A DNA stretch of 64,000 nt, taken from Acidovorax sp. Leaf191. Lineage in GTDB: Bacteria > Pseudomonadota > Gammaproteobacteria > Burkholderiales > Burkholderiaceae_C. Shown here piece after piece: positions 17,836-26,284 of the stretch. Below the pieces are notes generated by a model. The model had not been told where the DNA came from. It did not search any database and saw only the letters and a program-made list of their open reading frames with translations. The stretch's first letter is position 1. Each line of letters begins with the position of its first letter. A program made the translations under genes and the position numbers. The stretch spans positions 124,001-188,000 of the forward strand of contig NZ_LMPT01000022.1 of assembly GCF_001424425.1 (NCBI RefSeq), in the 5' to 3' direction.

Positions 17836-18843
17836 TCACTTGTGCGGAATCGCAATAGGGCGTTTGCGCGGCGGTTTGGTCACCGGCTTGTTCTCTCCGA
17901 AAGCGACCTTCTCGCTGCGCTCCGAGTTCATCAGTGCGATGAAGAAGGGCTTGAGCGGCACAAAATCGAAGTTCTTTTCCACCACCAGGTACCGTGACAA
18001 AGGGCCGATATCGGCAAAGCCCGACGCTCCCGATTGCACCTGCCGAAACCGGCGGTTGGCCCCCTGTGCCAGGCCCCGGCGCTCGCGCAATGAAAGGTCC
18101 GCCAGCGGCTGCACGAAGGCGCTGCGCGCGCTGAAGCGCACCCAGGTCTGGCCGCCGGGGGGAATCGCTGTGGAGTTGACGCTGACAATTTCTGCCGCCG
18201 TGCCAAGAGGGCTGGCCGGGGAGGGCGGGCCCATCACGGTCAGGCGCAACTCCAGTTGCAGCGATTGTTCGGTGCCCTGGTTCTTGACCAGAACGTCGAG
18301 CTGACGCTTGCTGCCCGGCACCGCCTTGAAGTCGATGAACTTCAGGTTGGAAAACGGGCTGGGGTCGCCTTCTTTCCACTTCGGCGCCAACGGGGGCACT
18401 TGCGCCTTTTCCCACAACACCACGTTGTCGTTCTCGTTCGATTCGATCACGTCGCCATAACCGTCGGCGGTGATCCGGAAACCATGCTTCGATCCGAACT
18501 GATCCTTGGTGATGTTCTTGGGCAACTGCATCGAGAAGCCGATCATGCAGTCCCCGCTGCCCGGATACCCGCCCAGCTTGTCGATGTCGTGGCCCACCGC
18601 GTACATGGGGCCATCCGCTTGAGTCGGCCCGGCAAATACCTCGAACCGCACATAGAACAGCCCGGTTTCCCCCGTCGGACTCTTGGGGTCGAGGAAGGCG
18701 TCCGGTGGGCTCAGGTCGGTGCGGTAGTTGGCATTGAGCACGGTCACGTGGGCAAACCACGGCTGTGCGGGGTCGTAACAGGGCATGTCAGGCGTCGCCT
18801 GCTCGATTCCATCAAAACGGACATGCAAATTGGGTAGTGCCAT
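17836..18843 (-). CDS. Hypothetical protein with CARDB-like segment
   Basis: This 335-residue protein is not recognised with certainty. It lacks an obvious signal peptide or membrane helix. The middle contains VIESNENDNVV, close to the D/ESNxxNN signature of CARDB-type beta-sandwich domains, and the following part (LDVLVKNQGTEQSLQLEL) has beta-strand character. The C-terminal tail is basic and Pro/Lys-rich. It opens with MALPNLHVRFDG. It is a single gene, convergent with lpdA and divergent from the aspartate kinase. The domain assignment is inference. Confidence 0.6.
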   Translation of the reverse strand: MALPNLHVRFDGIEQATPDMPCYDPAQPWFAHVTVLNANYRTDLSPPDAFLDPKSPTGETGLFYVRFEVFAGPTQADGPMYAVGHDIDKLGGYPGSGDCMIGFSMQLPKNITKDQFGSKHGFRITADGYGDVIESNENDNVVLWEKAQVPPLAPKWKEGDPSPFSNLKFIDFKAVPGSKRQLDVLVKNQGTEQSLQLELRLTVMGPPSPASPLGTAAEIVSVNSTAIPPGGQTWVRFSARSAFVQPLADLSLRERRGLAQGANRRFRQVQSGASGFADIGPLSRYLVVEKNFDFVPLKPFFIALMNSERSEKVAFGENKPVTKPPRKRPIAIPHK

Positions 18844-19166
18844 GGTGCTTCGTACCGGTTGTTGTGGATGAAAAAAAGCGGTGGATGCCTTGCAAAGGAC
18901 TCAGGCAAGCGCGCGCCGGCAAAGTATGTCACTGAACCTCGAAAATGGTCTCGCAATTTGTGCCGGTGTTTGTCGCCGCGCCCGCGCGCCTTCCGTTGCC
19001 GCAAAGCCCTTGTGGCGTGTGCCTGGCCCCGACATGCGGCCCCGACACATGGACGCGCCAGAGTGCCGCGCCAAAAGTGGTGGAAAATACCGGGTTTGCT
19101 GCCGCATGCCTTTCGGGCAGCGCTGCGGTCCGGTTTTTTTACTTGTTTGCTCCCTTGAGCCTGTCC
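18844..19166. other. Intergenic region upstream of aspartate kinase
   Basis: This 323-bp divergent spacer holds no convincing gene. The aspartate-kinase frame is open back to 18945, but that part has low-quality coding content. No riboswitch-like structure or clear promoter was identified. Confidence 0.4.
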
Positions 19167-20588
19167 ATGCAAGACGTTCAAAACTCCAAGATCTCTGTCG
19201 AGAAGATCGGCGGCACTTCCATGACCGCCTTTGGCGATGTGCTGCGCCACATCGTGCTGCACGATCCCAAGCGCATCAACGGCCGGATCTACGTGGTCTC
19301 CGCGTACTCGGGCGTGACCAACCAGCTGCTGGAGCACAAGAAGACGGGCGAGCGCGGCATCTATGCACTGTTTGCCGAAGGCAAGGGTTACCAAGATGCC
19401 TTGACCCAGCTGGCCGTCAGCCTGAAAAAGCTCAACGCAGGTTACGCCGACATTGGCCTGCCGCTCGATGTGGCGGATGCCTTCATCGACCAGCGCATCG
19501 GCCAGGCGCGCGAGTACCTGGGCGCCATGCAGCACGTGCTGGCCAGCGGCTACCTGAGCCGCCACGACGTCCTGCTGGCTGCGCGCGAAGTGCTGGCCTC
19601 CATCGGCGAGTCGCACAGCGCCTTCAACTCGGTCGAGATCCTCAAGGCCAACGGCGTGAATGCCATCCTGATGGATCTGGCCGGCTTTGAAGACAACGAA
19701 GCCTGGACGATTGACGAGCGCATTGCGCAAAGCTTCAAGGGCCTCAACCTGAGCGACAAGGTGGTCGTGGCCACCGGCTACACCAAGGGCACCGAAGGCA
19801 TCATGCGCGAGTTCGACCGCGGCTATTCCGAGGTCACGTTCAGCAAGATCGCGGTGGAAGTGCGCCCGGCCGAGGCGGTGATCCACAAGGAATTCCATCT
19901 GTCGTCTGCCGACCCCAACCTGGTCGGCCTGGAGAACGCCATCGTGGTCGGCGCCACCAACTACGACGTGGCCGACCAGCTGGCCGACGTCGGCATGGAG
20001 GCCATCCACCCCAAGGCCGCCAAGCCCATGGAGCTGGCCGGCATTCCGATACGCCTGAAGAACACCTTTGAGCCCGACCATCCCGGCACGCTGATCACCA
20101 AGGACTTCGTGGGCGAGCGCGCCCGCGTGGAGATCGTCACCGGCACCGACAAGGTCACGCTGATCGAGATCCACGACCCCAGCATGGTGGGCACGGTGGG
20201 CTTCGATGCCGGCCTGATGAACGTGTTCTGCAAGCACGGCGTGAGCTACATCCTGAAGGCAACCAACGCCAACTCGATCGCCCACCTGGTGTGGGACAAC
20301 CAGCTCACGCCCGCCATGGTGGCCGAGCTGCAGCGGGACTATCAGATCGTGACGATCAAGCCCAGCGCCATCGTGTGCGCCATCGGCTCCAACATCAGCA
20401 TTCCCGGCGTGCTGGCCAAGGCGGCGCAGGCGCTGGCCGATGCAGAGGTCAACGTCAACTGCGTGTCGCAGACGCTGCGCCAGGTGAACATGCAGTTCGT
20501 GATCGAACGCGAAGACTACAAGACGGCGGTCAAGGCGCTGAACCTGGCGCTGTGCGTGAACTCCGGCGCGCCGGTGCCGCGCGTGTGA
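19167..20588 (+). CDS. Aspartate kinase, ectoine-cluster-like (Ask_Ect) type
   Basis: The enzyme phosphorylates aspartate as the entry to the aspartate-family pathway. The 473-residue protein has the N-terminal phosphate motif VEKIGGTSM rather than the usual VxKFGGTSV of LysC, an internal GYTKGTEGIMREFDRGYSEVT segment and two C-terminal ACT domains (VTLIEIHDPSMVG and IVCAIGSNI). These features fit the divergent aspartate kinase group first named for ectoine clusters, but no ectABC lies nearby. I chose the ATG at 19167; the open frame extends 74 codons upstream. A terminator follows. Confidence 0.85.
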   Translation: MQDVQNSKISVEKIGGTSMTAFGDVLRHIVLHDPKRINGRIYVVSAYSGVTNQLLEHKKTGERGIYALFAEGKGYQDALTQLAVSLKKLNAGYADIGLPLDVADAFIDQRIGQAREYLGAMQHVLASGYLSRHDVLLAAREVLASIGESHSAFNSVEILKANGVNAILMDLAGFEDNEAWTIDERIAQSFKGLNLSDKVVVATGYTKGTEGIMREFDRGYSEVTFSKIAVEVRPAEAVIHKEFHLSSADPNLVGLENAIVVGATNYDVADQLADVGMEAIHPKAAKPMELAGIPIRLKNTFEPDHPGTLITKDFVGERARVEIVTGTDKVTLIEIHDPSMVGTVGFDAGLMNVFCKHGVSYILKATNANSIAHLVWDNQLTPAMVAELQRDYQIVTIKPSAIVCAIGSNISIPGVLAKAAQALADAEVNVNCVSQTLRQVNMQFVIEREDYKTAVKALNLALCVNSGAPVPRV

Positions 20589-20681
20589 CGACGTGGCGGC
20601 AGGGGTATCGCCTGCCGTGATGTCGGTGCATAAAAGCAGATGCAGAGATCCGATGCAGGAAGCCTGCGATGGATGACCGAG

Positions 20682-20706
20682 AGCCCGCCTTGCGCGGGCT
20701 TTTTGT
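20682..20706 (+). terminator. Intrinsic terminator after aspartate kinase
   Basis: A 7-bp stem AGCCCGC/GCGGGCT around CTTGC is followed by TTTTTG. Confidence 0.8.
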
Positions 20707-20859
20707 CGTCTGGGTGGACGTGAACGGGTGTGGGCAAATTTGAGGGTGTCCGCCCCACGGGTTTGCGTTCAGTCTCGTGGTGTGCCAGGCCGTTCCCAGA
20801 CGGTTTGGGCTGGGCCCTGCGAGGTGCTCAGGGGAGGTGGTTCGAAGAGTTGTGCCGCG

Positions 20860-20883
20860 CTTCGACAGGCTCAGCGTGAACGG
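20860..20883. repeat. Dispersed CTTCGACAGGCTCAG-type repeat
   Basis: The sequence GCTTCGACAGGCTCAGCGTG with AACGG after it matches a short repeat I know to be scattered in many proteobacterial genomes. It lies in the 330-bp spacer 20589-20919, which otherwise holds only the terminator at 20682. Confidence 0.5.
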
Positions 20884-20919
20884 TTTGCTGGTCTGGAGAA
20901 CACGTGGGCGTTGCTGGCG

Positions 20920-22278
20920 TTAGCCATGGCCGAGCAGCCTTTCGAACAGATCCGCTCCCCCCATCTGCCCGCCCTTGAGCATCAACTCCAGCCCGTGGCG
21001 TGACGGGTCTGCGCTGTGCGCGCTGCTCAGCGTAACGCCCGGGCAGACCGTGGTCTTGTACGACAGCCCCCACAACTGCAGCGCCTGCACTGCGTGGCTG
21101 GACGTGTCACCGCCGGCGATGCCGATGCGGCGCAGGGGCGCGCCGTGTTCTGCGCGGGCTTGCACCACGCGGGCGATCAGATGGGCGCTGGCCTGGGCGA
21201 TGTCGGTGGACGACGCCGCAGCGGCCAGCGGCGCGCCGTCCGTGGGGCCGGTGAAGGCCAGCACGTTCTGTCCGCTCTGCAGCCCGGCGCAGATAGCGTC
21301 CTGCAGGCCCTGCGCGTAGGCCGTGTCGCCGCACAGCCGCTGGGCGTCCACGGCGATGCGGTGGTACGTGGTGGCGGCCTGCACCTGCACCGCGGTCAGG
21401 GGGGACAAGCTGCCCGCCCAGGCCAACACCGGCCCGTCGGCGGGCGCCAGCGGTGCAGCGGCCGTAGACGCCGGCTTGCCCCAGTGGGCGACCAGCGCCT
21501 GGGCCACGGCGCTGGAGCCCACGGCCAGCAACCTGGCGTGTTGCGACTGCTGCCACAGCAGGCGGCCCACGGTGGCCAACTGGCCGGGCGCGGTCAGGTC
21601 CAGCAAGGTGGGCGCCATGGCGTGGGACGCTGCGCCATGTGCCAGCAGGGCCTGCAGGGCGGCGTCCAGGGCGTCGGTAGTGGCGGCGTCGGTGGTGGTG
21701 TTGGTGGTGCCGTACAGCGGATAGTGCAGGGCGGTGATGCCATCCAGCCCCTGGCGCGCCAGATGGAGCCGGAGGTCGGCCTCGCCCATGGGCGTGACCG
21801 GGTGCTGGCGCATGGTGGGGTGCCGGTCGATGCGGTGCACGGCGCCGCCGGTGCCCGCCGCAGCGAACAGGTTGCTGAACGCGCAGTAGCGCCCCAGGCT
21901 GGGCTGCCCGCCCACGATGGGCACCCAGCGGTTGCTCACGAACGGGTGCAGGGTCTGAATGCCGCAAGCGATGTTGCCGACATGCGGGGCGCTGTCGAAG
22001 GTGGAGCACACCTTGTAGTGCAGCACCGGCGGTGCCAGCTTGTCGAAGAAGCGGCCGACAGCCGACATTTCGGCCCGCATCGCCTCTGGCGGCATGGCGC
22101 GCGCGGCGCCCGCGATGCCCACCGCATCGAGCGGCCCGGCAGCGGCCAGGGCCTCGGCGCCGGGCACGCCCATGAACAGCATCGAGCGCAGGCCGGCCTG
22201 GGCCAGCACGGCCAGGGTGTCCGTGGCGCCGGTGAAGTCGTCGCCGTACCAGCCGTACAGGGGGGCACTCGTCGTCAT
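20920..22278 (-). CDS. Four-carbon acid sugar kinase (DUF1537/OtnK-OiaK family)
   Basis: Members phosphorylate 3-oxo-tetronates or 3-oxo-isoapionate with ATP. The 452-residue protein has the N-terminal substrate motif YGDDFTGATD and the C-terminal nucleotide motifs IAGGDTSSHAVQAL and LMLKGGQMGGADLFERL. It starts 3 bp after the stop of the RuBisCO-like gene, so the two are surely cotranscribed. That pairing matches kinase plus RuBisCO-like decarboxylase in apionate catabolism (OiaK/OiaX). Substrate assignment is inferred from this neighbour, not from residues. Confidence 0.9.
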   Translation of the reverse strand: MTTSAPLYGWYGDDFTGATDTLAVLAQAGLRSMLFMGVPGAEALAAAGPLDAVGIAGAARAMPPEAMRAEMSAVGRFFDKLAPPVLHYKVCSTFDSAPHVGNIACGIQTLHPFVSNRWVPIVGGQPSLGRYCAFSNLFAAAGTGGAVHRIDRHPTMRQHPVTPMGEADLRLHLARQGLDGITALHYPLYGTTNTTTDAATTDALDAALQALLAHGAASHAMAPTLLDLTAPGQLATVGRLLWQQSQHARLLAVGSSAVAQALVAHWGKPASTAAAPLAPADGPVLAWAGSLSPLTAVQVQAATTYHRIAVDAQRLCGDTAYAQGLQDAICAGLQSGQNVLAFTGPTDGAPLAAAASSTDIAQASAHLIARVVQARAEHGAPLRRIGIAGGDTSSHAVQALQLWGLSYKTTVCPGVTLSSAHSADPSRHGLELMLKGGQMGGADLFERLLGHG

Positions 22279-22281
22279 TGT

Positions 22282-23559
22282 TTATTTCTTGCCGAAGAAT
22301 TCGATCGCACGGCGCAGCTCGGAGGCCTGGGTGGCGCGCTGTGCCAGGGTCTCGCCCTTTTGCACTGCGTCCCAGGCCTGCTGCAGGCTGGCCACGCCGG
22401 CAGCGGGGCCGTCCGGGTGGGCCAGAATGCCGCCGCCGGACATGAACAGCAGGTCGTTGGACTGGATGCTGTCCCACGTGGCGGGCACGGTGCCGGCCCA
22501 TTGGCCGTTGGAGAACGCGGGCAGCACGCGGTCGTCCAGGCCTTCGCACAGCGGGGCCAGCGTGTCGTGGGCCGACTCGATGACTTCTTCATCGGTCTGC
22601 GAGAACTTGCCCTGCAGGCCGTGCACATGCATGTGGTCCACGCCCGCCAGGCGCCACAGTGTTTGCCAGGCGTTGAACGAAAAGCCCAGCAGCGGGTGGC
22701 GCGACAGCGCGCCGTAGCCATTGCGGTGGCCATGCAGCGCCAGCGGGCTGTGGCGGCGCAGGGTTTGCACGGCCGAGTAGCCGCACCAGTTCAGACTCAC
22801 CATCACACAGCTGCCACCTTCGGCCGCAATCAGGTCGGCGTGGCGGCGCATGGCGTCGGTCTCGTCGGTGATGTTGAAGGCCACCATCACCAGCTTGCCG
22901 GTCTTGTCCTGGTGGGCGCGCACCCGGCGCATCACGGCCTTGACGCGGTCGGCCAGCGGCGCGTGAACCGGGTTGGCGCAGACCTCGTCGTCCTTGATGA
23001 AGTCCACCCCGGCAGCGCACAGGCGACCTGCCAGGTCGCCGGTTTCTTCGGCCGACAAGCCCACGTTGGGTTTGATGATGGTGCCGATCAGCGGGCGGCC
23101 CTGCACACCGGTCAGCGCGCGGGTGCCGGCGATGCCGTGGCGGGGCATGTCGAACTGGGCGCGGTAGCTGCTCGGCAGCTTCATCGACTCCAGGCGCAGC
23201 CCGGTGACCTCGCCCAGGTCGTACAGATTGCCCGACACCGTCGCGGCCAGCGTCGGCAGGTTGGGGCCGATGTTGTCGCACGGGAAGCTCACGCGCAGCC
23301 GGGCCCGCTGCCAGGTCTGCGGCGTGTCGAACATGCCGCGCCGCTGCATCCAGCCGTTGGGCAGCGAAGGGGCGGGCGCCACGTCCAGCAGCTCGACCGA
23401 CTCGACCGTGGCGCGCGCACGTTCGCGCAGCGCGTCGGTTTCGCCCTCCACCCGGGTGAAGGTGCCGCACGACTGCTCGCCCGCCAGCACTTCGGCCACG
23501 TGGGCGGGGTCTAGCGGGGTTTCGATCAGGTAGGTGGCTTCAAAGCGGTCTGGGGACAT
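22282..23559 (-). CDS. RuBisCO-like protein (form IV), OiaX-like decarboxylase candidate
   Basis: This 425-residue protein has the RuBisCO large-subunit fold but is not a CO2-fixing enzyme by context. Visible counterparts of RuBisCO residues: Lys163 in IIKPNVGLS, Lys189 with DDE in DFIKDDE (the carbamylated Lys and metal ligands), His278-Arg279 in LHGHRNGYG, His311/His313, a loop-6-like GKFS at Lys318, and the phosphate-binding SGGG at 374-377. The downstream DUF1537 kinase points to decarboxylation of a 3-oxo acid-sugar phosphate, as known for 3-oxo-isoapionate-4-phosphate. No small subunit or phosphoribulokinase is present. The precise substrate is unproven. Confidence 0.88.
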   Translation of the reverse strand: MSPDRFEATYLIETPLDPAHVAEVLAGEQSCGTFTRVEGETDALRERARATVESVELLDVAPAPSLPNGWMQRRGMFDTPQTWQRARLRVSFPCDNIGPNLPTLAATVSGNLYDLGEVTGLRLESMKLPSSYRAQFDMPRHGIAGTRALTGVQGRPLIGTIIKPNVGLSAEETGDLAGRLCAAGVDFIKDDEVCANPVHAPLADRVKAVMRRVRAHQDKTGKLVMVAFNITDETDAMRRHADLIAAEGGSCVMVSLNWCGYSAVQTLRRHSPLALHGHRNGYGALSRHPLLGFSFNAWQTLWRLAGVDHMHVHGLQGKFSQTDEEVIESAHDTLAPLCEGLDDRVLPAFSNGQWAGTVPATWDSIQSNDLLFMSGGGILAHPDGPAAGVASLQQAWDAVQKGETLAQRATQASELRRAIEFFGKK

Positions 23560-23576
23560 GGTTAGCTTTACTACTG

Positions 23577-23625
23577 TTTTGATAGCTGCTAGCGCTTATG
23601 GAGCAAGCGGTAGAGGCCAATTTGA
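23577..23625 (+). repeat. Dispersed intergenic repeat, copy A
   Basis: TTTTGATAGCTGCTAGCGCT, a short loop, then AAGCGGTAGAGGCCAATTT. It lies directly upstream of the RuBisCO-like gene and matches copy B at 59081 closely. Confidence 0.75.
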
Positions 23626-23649
23626 CTGATGGTTATCGATCTCGGCTGG

Positions 23650-23760
23650 CCCTCACTCCCTCTCCCCTTGCGGGAGAGGGCCGGGGAGAGGGGGTGCAAC
23701 CGGCGCGGCGCAGGTGCAGGCCCCCTCTCCCCAACCCTCTCCCGCGAGGGGAGAGGGGGT
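23650..23760. repeat. Inverted pair of CCCTCTCCC-type palindromic repeats
   Basis: Two units of about 36-40 bp face each other (23650-23695 and 23721-23760). Each has its own hairpin of the CCCTCTCCC/GGGAGAGGG kind, and the right unit is close to the reverse complement of the left. This class of repeat is widespread in beta- and gammaproteobacteria. Together with copy A it fills the 306-bp gap between the VOC and RuBisCO-like genes and may attenuate or process the operon transcript. Confidence 0.8.
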
Positions 23761-23865
23761 CAAACCCGGGCGCCGCTGCGGGTGCCGATGCGCGTGCACA
23801 GGCTGATGGCCCCATCTGAGATGCGCAACTCACCAGACCCCATCGACGTACAGATCAGACCTTCT

Positions 23866-24408
23866 TCAGATCTTAGACAGATCAGGAAAAGGCCGTACAG
23901 GGTCCGTCGTCCCATCCCAGGTTTCCGACTCCGCACGGATCAGGTCGAACATGCGCCCCTTGGGGCCGGCCACTTCCGACAGCTCGATCACCGTGCCGGG
24001 GTGGTACTCGGTGTCGAAGTAGACAAAGCGGCCTTTCTCGCCCACCTCGCCACTCATCACCGTCTTGAAGCCCTGGGCCGTCAGGCGCGCCAGGTCGGCG
24101 TCGTAGTCGCTCGTCCAGTACGCCACGTGCTGCAGCCCGGTGCGTCCGGCCCGCAGAAAGTCGCGGTACATCGACGGCACGTCGTTGCGCGTCTGGATCA
24201 GCTCGACCTGCACATAGCCCGAGTTGGCCAGCGCCACCGAGTTGTGCGGCTCGTACGACTCGCCCTGGTACACGTAGTTCTTGATCGGAACCTTGGGGTT
24301 GTAGAACCACGGGCCCACGCCCAGGGTCTTGCTCCAATAGTCCATGGCGGCTTCGATGTCGTGGACCACATAGCCAAGTTGGCGGATGGCGCCGAAATGA
24401 CGACTCAT
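23866..24408 (-). CDS. VOC-family (glyoxalase-fold) protein
   Basis: The 180-residue protein has two beta-alpha-beta-beta-beta modules of the vicinal oxygen chelate fold. Likely metal ligands are His in QHVAYWTSDYD and Glu in GTVIELSEV, with an N-terminal LGYVVHDIEAAMDYW start typical of lactoylglutathione-lyase/epimerase-like members. In this operon an isomerase, epimerase or lyase step on the imported acid sugar is plausible. It lies between the transporter genes and the RuBisCO-like gene on the same strand. Function unknown. Confidence 0.85.
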   Translation of the reverse strand: MSRHFGAIRQLGYVVHDIEAAMDYWSKTLGVGPWFYNPKVPIKNYVYQGESYEPHNSVALANSGYVQVELIQTRNDVPSMYRDFLRAGRTGLQHVAYWTSDYDADLARLTAQGFKTVMSGEVGEKGRFVYFDTEYHPGTVIELSEVAGPKGRMFDLIRAESETWDGTTDPVRPFPDLSKI

Positions 24409-24553
24409 AAAATTTCCTTTGGTGGTAACGGTCGGATCGGATCGAGCCAGGTCGGGGCAGGGCGCTGCCGGGCGGGGTGGCTTTACCCACCGCCCATTAC
24501 GTGCCGCCCCGTCGCAGGCTTGGCTTGGCTGGTCTTGTTGGCTGCTTGCTTGC

Positions 24554-25348
24554 TTACTTCGCGCCGTCGATGATTTCTTTGGGGATCGGCACGCCCGCGT
24601 ACTTCAGGTGGATGTCGTTGAGCTTGCCGTTGGCCAGGTTGGTCTTGATCCAGCCGTTGACGGCGGCCATCAGCTCGGGTTGGCCCTTGCGCATGGCCAC
24701 GCCCAGCTGGTACGACTGCAGGATGAACTTGGTCTCGAAGTCGCGCGAGGGGTTCTTCTTGGCGATGGCCGCAATGATCGGCGGCGTGATGGCCACGATG
24801 TCGGCCTGGCCGGTGGCGGCCGCGGTGATGGAGGCAGACTCGTCGTCGAACCGCACCACCTTGGCCTGCGGTGCGCGCTCGGTCACGAGCTTGTCCTGCG
24901 GGCCACCGCGCGTCACGGCCACGGTCTTGCCGGCCAGGTCTTCAATGCTGGTGAGCTTGAGGCCCTTGGGCGCGCCCACAGCCGCCTGGATGGCGCCGTA
25001 CGGGATGGAGAAGTCCACCGCCTTCTGGCGCTCGGGCGTGATCGACAGCGACGAGATGATCAGGTCCACCTTGTTGGACAGCAGGTTGGGGATGCGCGAC
25101 GAGTTGGTCGTGTTCACGATCTCCAGAGTCAGGCCCAGGTCCTTGGCCAGCAGCTCGGCCGCCTCCACGTCCGAGCCCACGGGCTTCATCTTGTCGTCCA
25201 CGTAGCCATAGAACGGCGCGCCAAAGTCGATGCCCACACGCAGCTTGCCGGCGGACTTGATGTCGGCCAGTTCGGCCATGGCGGGCACGCACAGGGCGGC
25301 GATGCTGACGGCCAGCAGGGTGCGGCGGAGGATGAGGGAAGTGGTCAT
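24554..25348 (-). CDS. Family-3 solute-binding protein of a polar amino acid-type ABC transporter
   Basis: The 264-residue periplasmic protein has a signal peptide ending near VPAMAELADIKS, then the SBP_bac_3 fold (LRVGIDFGAPFYGY, DLIISSLSITPERQKAVDFS). The Arg in SLSITPERQ aligns with the Arg that binds the ligand carboxylate in HisJ-type proteins, so the ligand probably has a carboxylate. I chose the ATG at 25348 because the upstream extension lacks a signal-peptide pattern. The transporter sits in an acid-sugar operon, so an aldonate-like ligand is as likely as an amino acid. Confidence 0.9.
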   Translation of the reverse strand: MTTSLILRRTLLAVSIAALCVPAMAELADIKSAGKLRVGIDFGAPFYGYVDDKMKPVGSDVEAAELLAKDLGLTLEIVNTTNSSRIPNLLSNKVDLIISSLSITPERQKAVDFSIPYGAIQAAVGAPKGLKLTSIEDLAGKTVAVTRGGPQDKLVTERAPQAKVVRFDDESASITAAATGQADIVAITPPIIAAIAKKNPSRDFETKFILQSYQLGVAMRKGQPELMAAVNGWIKTNLANGKLNDIHLKYAGVPIPKEIIDGAK

Positions 25349-25402
25349 GGTGTTGTCTCCTGGTGGTTTTTGAATAGGCAATCGAAAAGGGCAGGGATTC
25401 AG

Positions 25403-26284
25403 TCACAGCCCATGGGACAGAAAATCGCGCAGCTCGGCGGTCTGCGGGTTCTTGAGCATCGCGCCCGGGCCCGTCTCCCACACCTTGCCTTCGTGCATGT
25501 AGATGATGGTGTCGGCCACGCGGGCGGCAAACTCCATCTCGTGGGTGACCAGCACCATGGTCATGCCGCCCTGGGCCAGGGCCTCGATCACGCGCAGCAC
25601 CTCGCCGGTGAGCTGCGGGTCCAGGGCAGAGGTCACTTCGTCGAACAGCATCACCTGCGGCTCCATCGCCAGCGACCGGGCAATGGCCACGCGCTGCTGC
25701 TGTCCGCCGGACAGTTGCTCGGGGTAGGCCTGCGCCTTGTCCGCCAGGCCTACCTGCTGCAGCGTGCGGGCGGCAATCTCGCGCGTTTTGGCCGTGGGCA
25801 TGTTCTTCACGGCCTTGGGGGCCAGCGTGATGTTCTGCTCCACCGTCAGGTGCGGAAACAGGTTGTAGCTCTGGAAAACGATGCCCACGTCCTGGCGCAG
25901 CTGGCGCAGGTCGATGGCCGGGTCGTGCACCGCGTGGCCGCAGACGTTGATCGTTCCGCTGTCGATGATCTCCAGCCGGTCGATGCAGCGCAGCGCCGTG
26001 CTCTTGCCCGAGCCGCTCTTGCCGATGATGGCCACCACCTGGCCCCGGGGAATGGCAAACGACACGCCCTTGAGCACCCGGTTGCTGCCAAAGCTTTTGT
26101 GGACGTCTTTCAGTTCCACCACGGGCTTTTGTGATTGTGATTGTGACTGTGACTGTGACTGTGACTGTGACTGTGACTGTGGTTGTGGCTGTTGTTGAAG
26201 CGGTGGTTGTGCAGACAGGGCAGCTTGCGCAGAAGCTTGCATGGCAGCGTCTTGGGCCAGGTTCATGGTGTCGTCTCGTTTCAT
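25403..26284 (-). CDS. ABC transporter ATP-binding protein, polar amino acid type, with (SQ)n N-terminal tract
   Basis: The protein energises the adjacent permeases. It has Walker A GKSGSGKS, Q-loop VFQSYNLFPH, signature LSGGQQQRVAIARSLA, Walker B VMLFDEVTSALDP and the H-loop THEM. The N-terminal extension of about 50 residues is unusual: a Gln/Ser tract with about nine SQ dipeptides encoded by a hexanucleotide repeat. The ATG at 26284 overlaps the permease stop (ATGA); an alternative ATG at 26266 is equally possible. The HAAT-family core begins at VVELKDVHKSFG. Confidence 0.92.
   Translation of the reverse strand: MKRDDTMNLAQDAAMQASAQAALSAQPPLQQQPQPQSQSQSQSQSQSQSQSQKPVVELKDVHKSFGSNRVLKGVSFAIPRGQVVAIIGKSGSGKSTALRCIDRLEIIDSGTINVCGHAVHDPAIDLRQLRQDVGIVFQSYNLFPHLTVEQNITLAPKAVKNMPTAKTREIAARTLQQVGLADKAQAYPEQLSGGQQQRVAIARSLAMEPQVMLFDEVTSALDPQLTGEVLRVIEALAQGGMTMVLVTHEMEFAARVADTIIYMHEGKVWETGPGAMLKNPQTAELRDFLSHGL
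26129..26196. repeat. Hexanucleotide tandem repeat in the ABC ATPase gene
   Basis: About ten tandem TGTGAC-like units (first ones TGTGAT, last TGTGGT) lie inside the ATPase coding region and encode the (SQ)n stretch. Unit changes keep the frame, so copy-number slippage would change linker length only. Confidence 0.85.

Noticed and set aside
18945..19166. N-terminal extension of the aspartate kinase
   Set aside because: The added 74 residues are Pro/Ala/Cys-rich and unlike the family; VEKIGGTSM normally lies within the first residues.
20740..20860. A small gene between the aspartate kinase and the DUF1537 kinase
   Set aside because: Frames are short with no ribosome-binding site and run through the repeat and terminator region.
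22282..23559. A genuine CO2-fixing RuBisCO
   Set aside because: No small subunit or phosphoribulokinase nearby, a HGHRNGYG motif unlike the form I-III HRA motif, and a kinase neighbour typical of acid-sugar catabolism.
23650..23760. CRISPR array
   Set aside because: Only two units in inverted orientation; no spacers of constant length and no cas genes.
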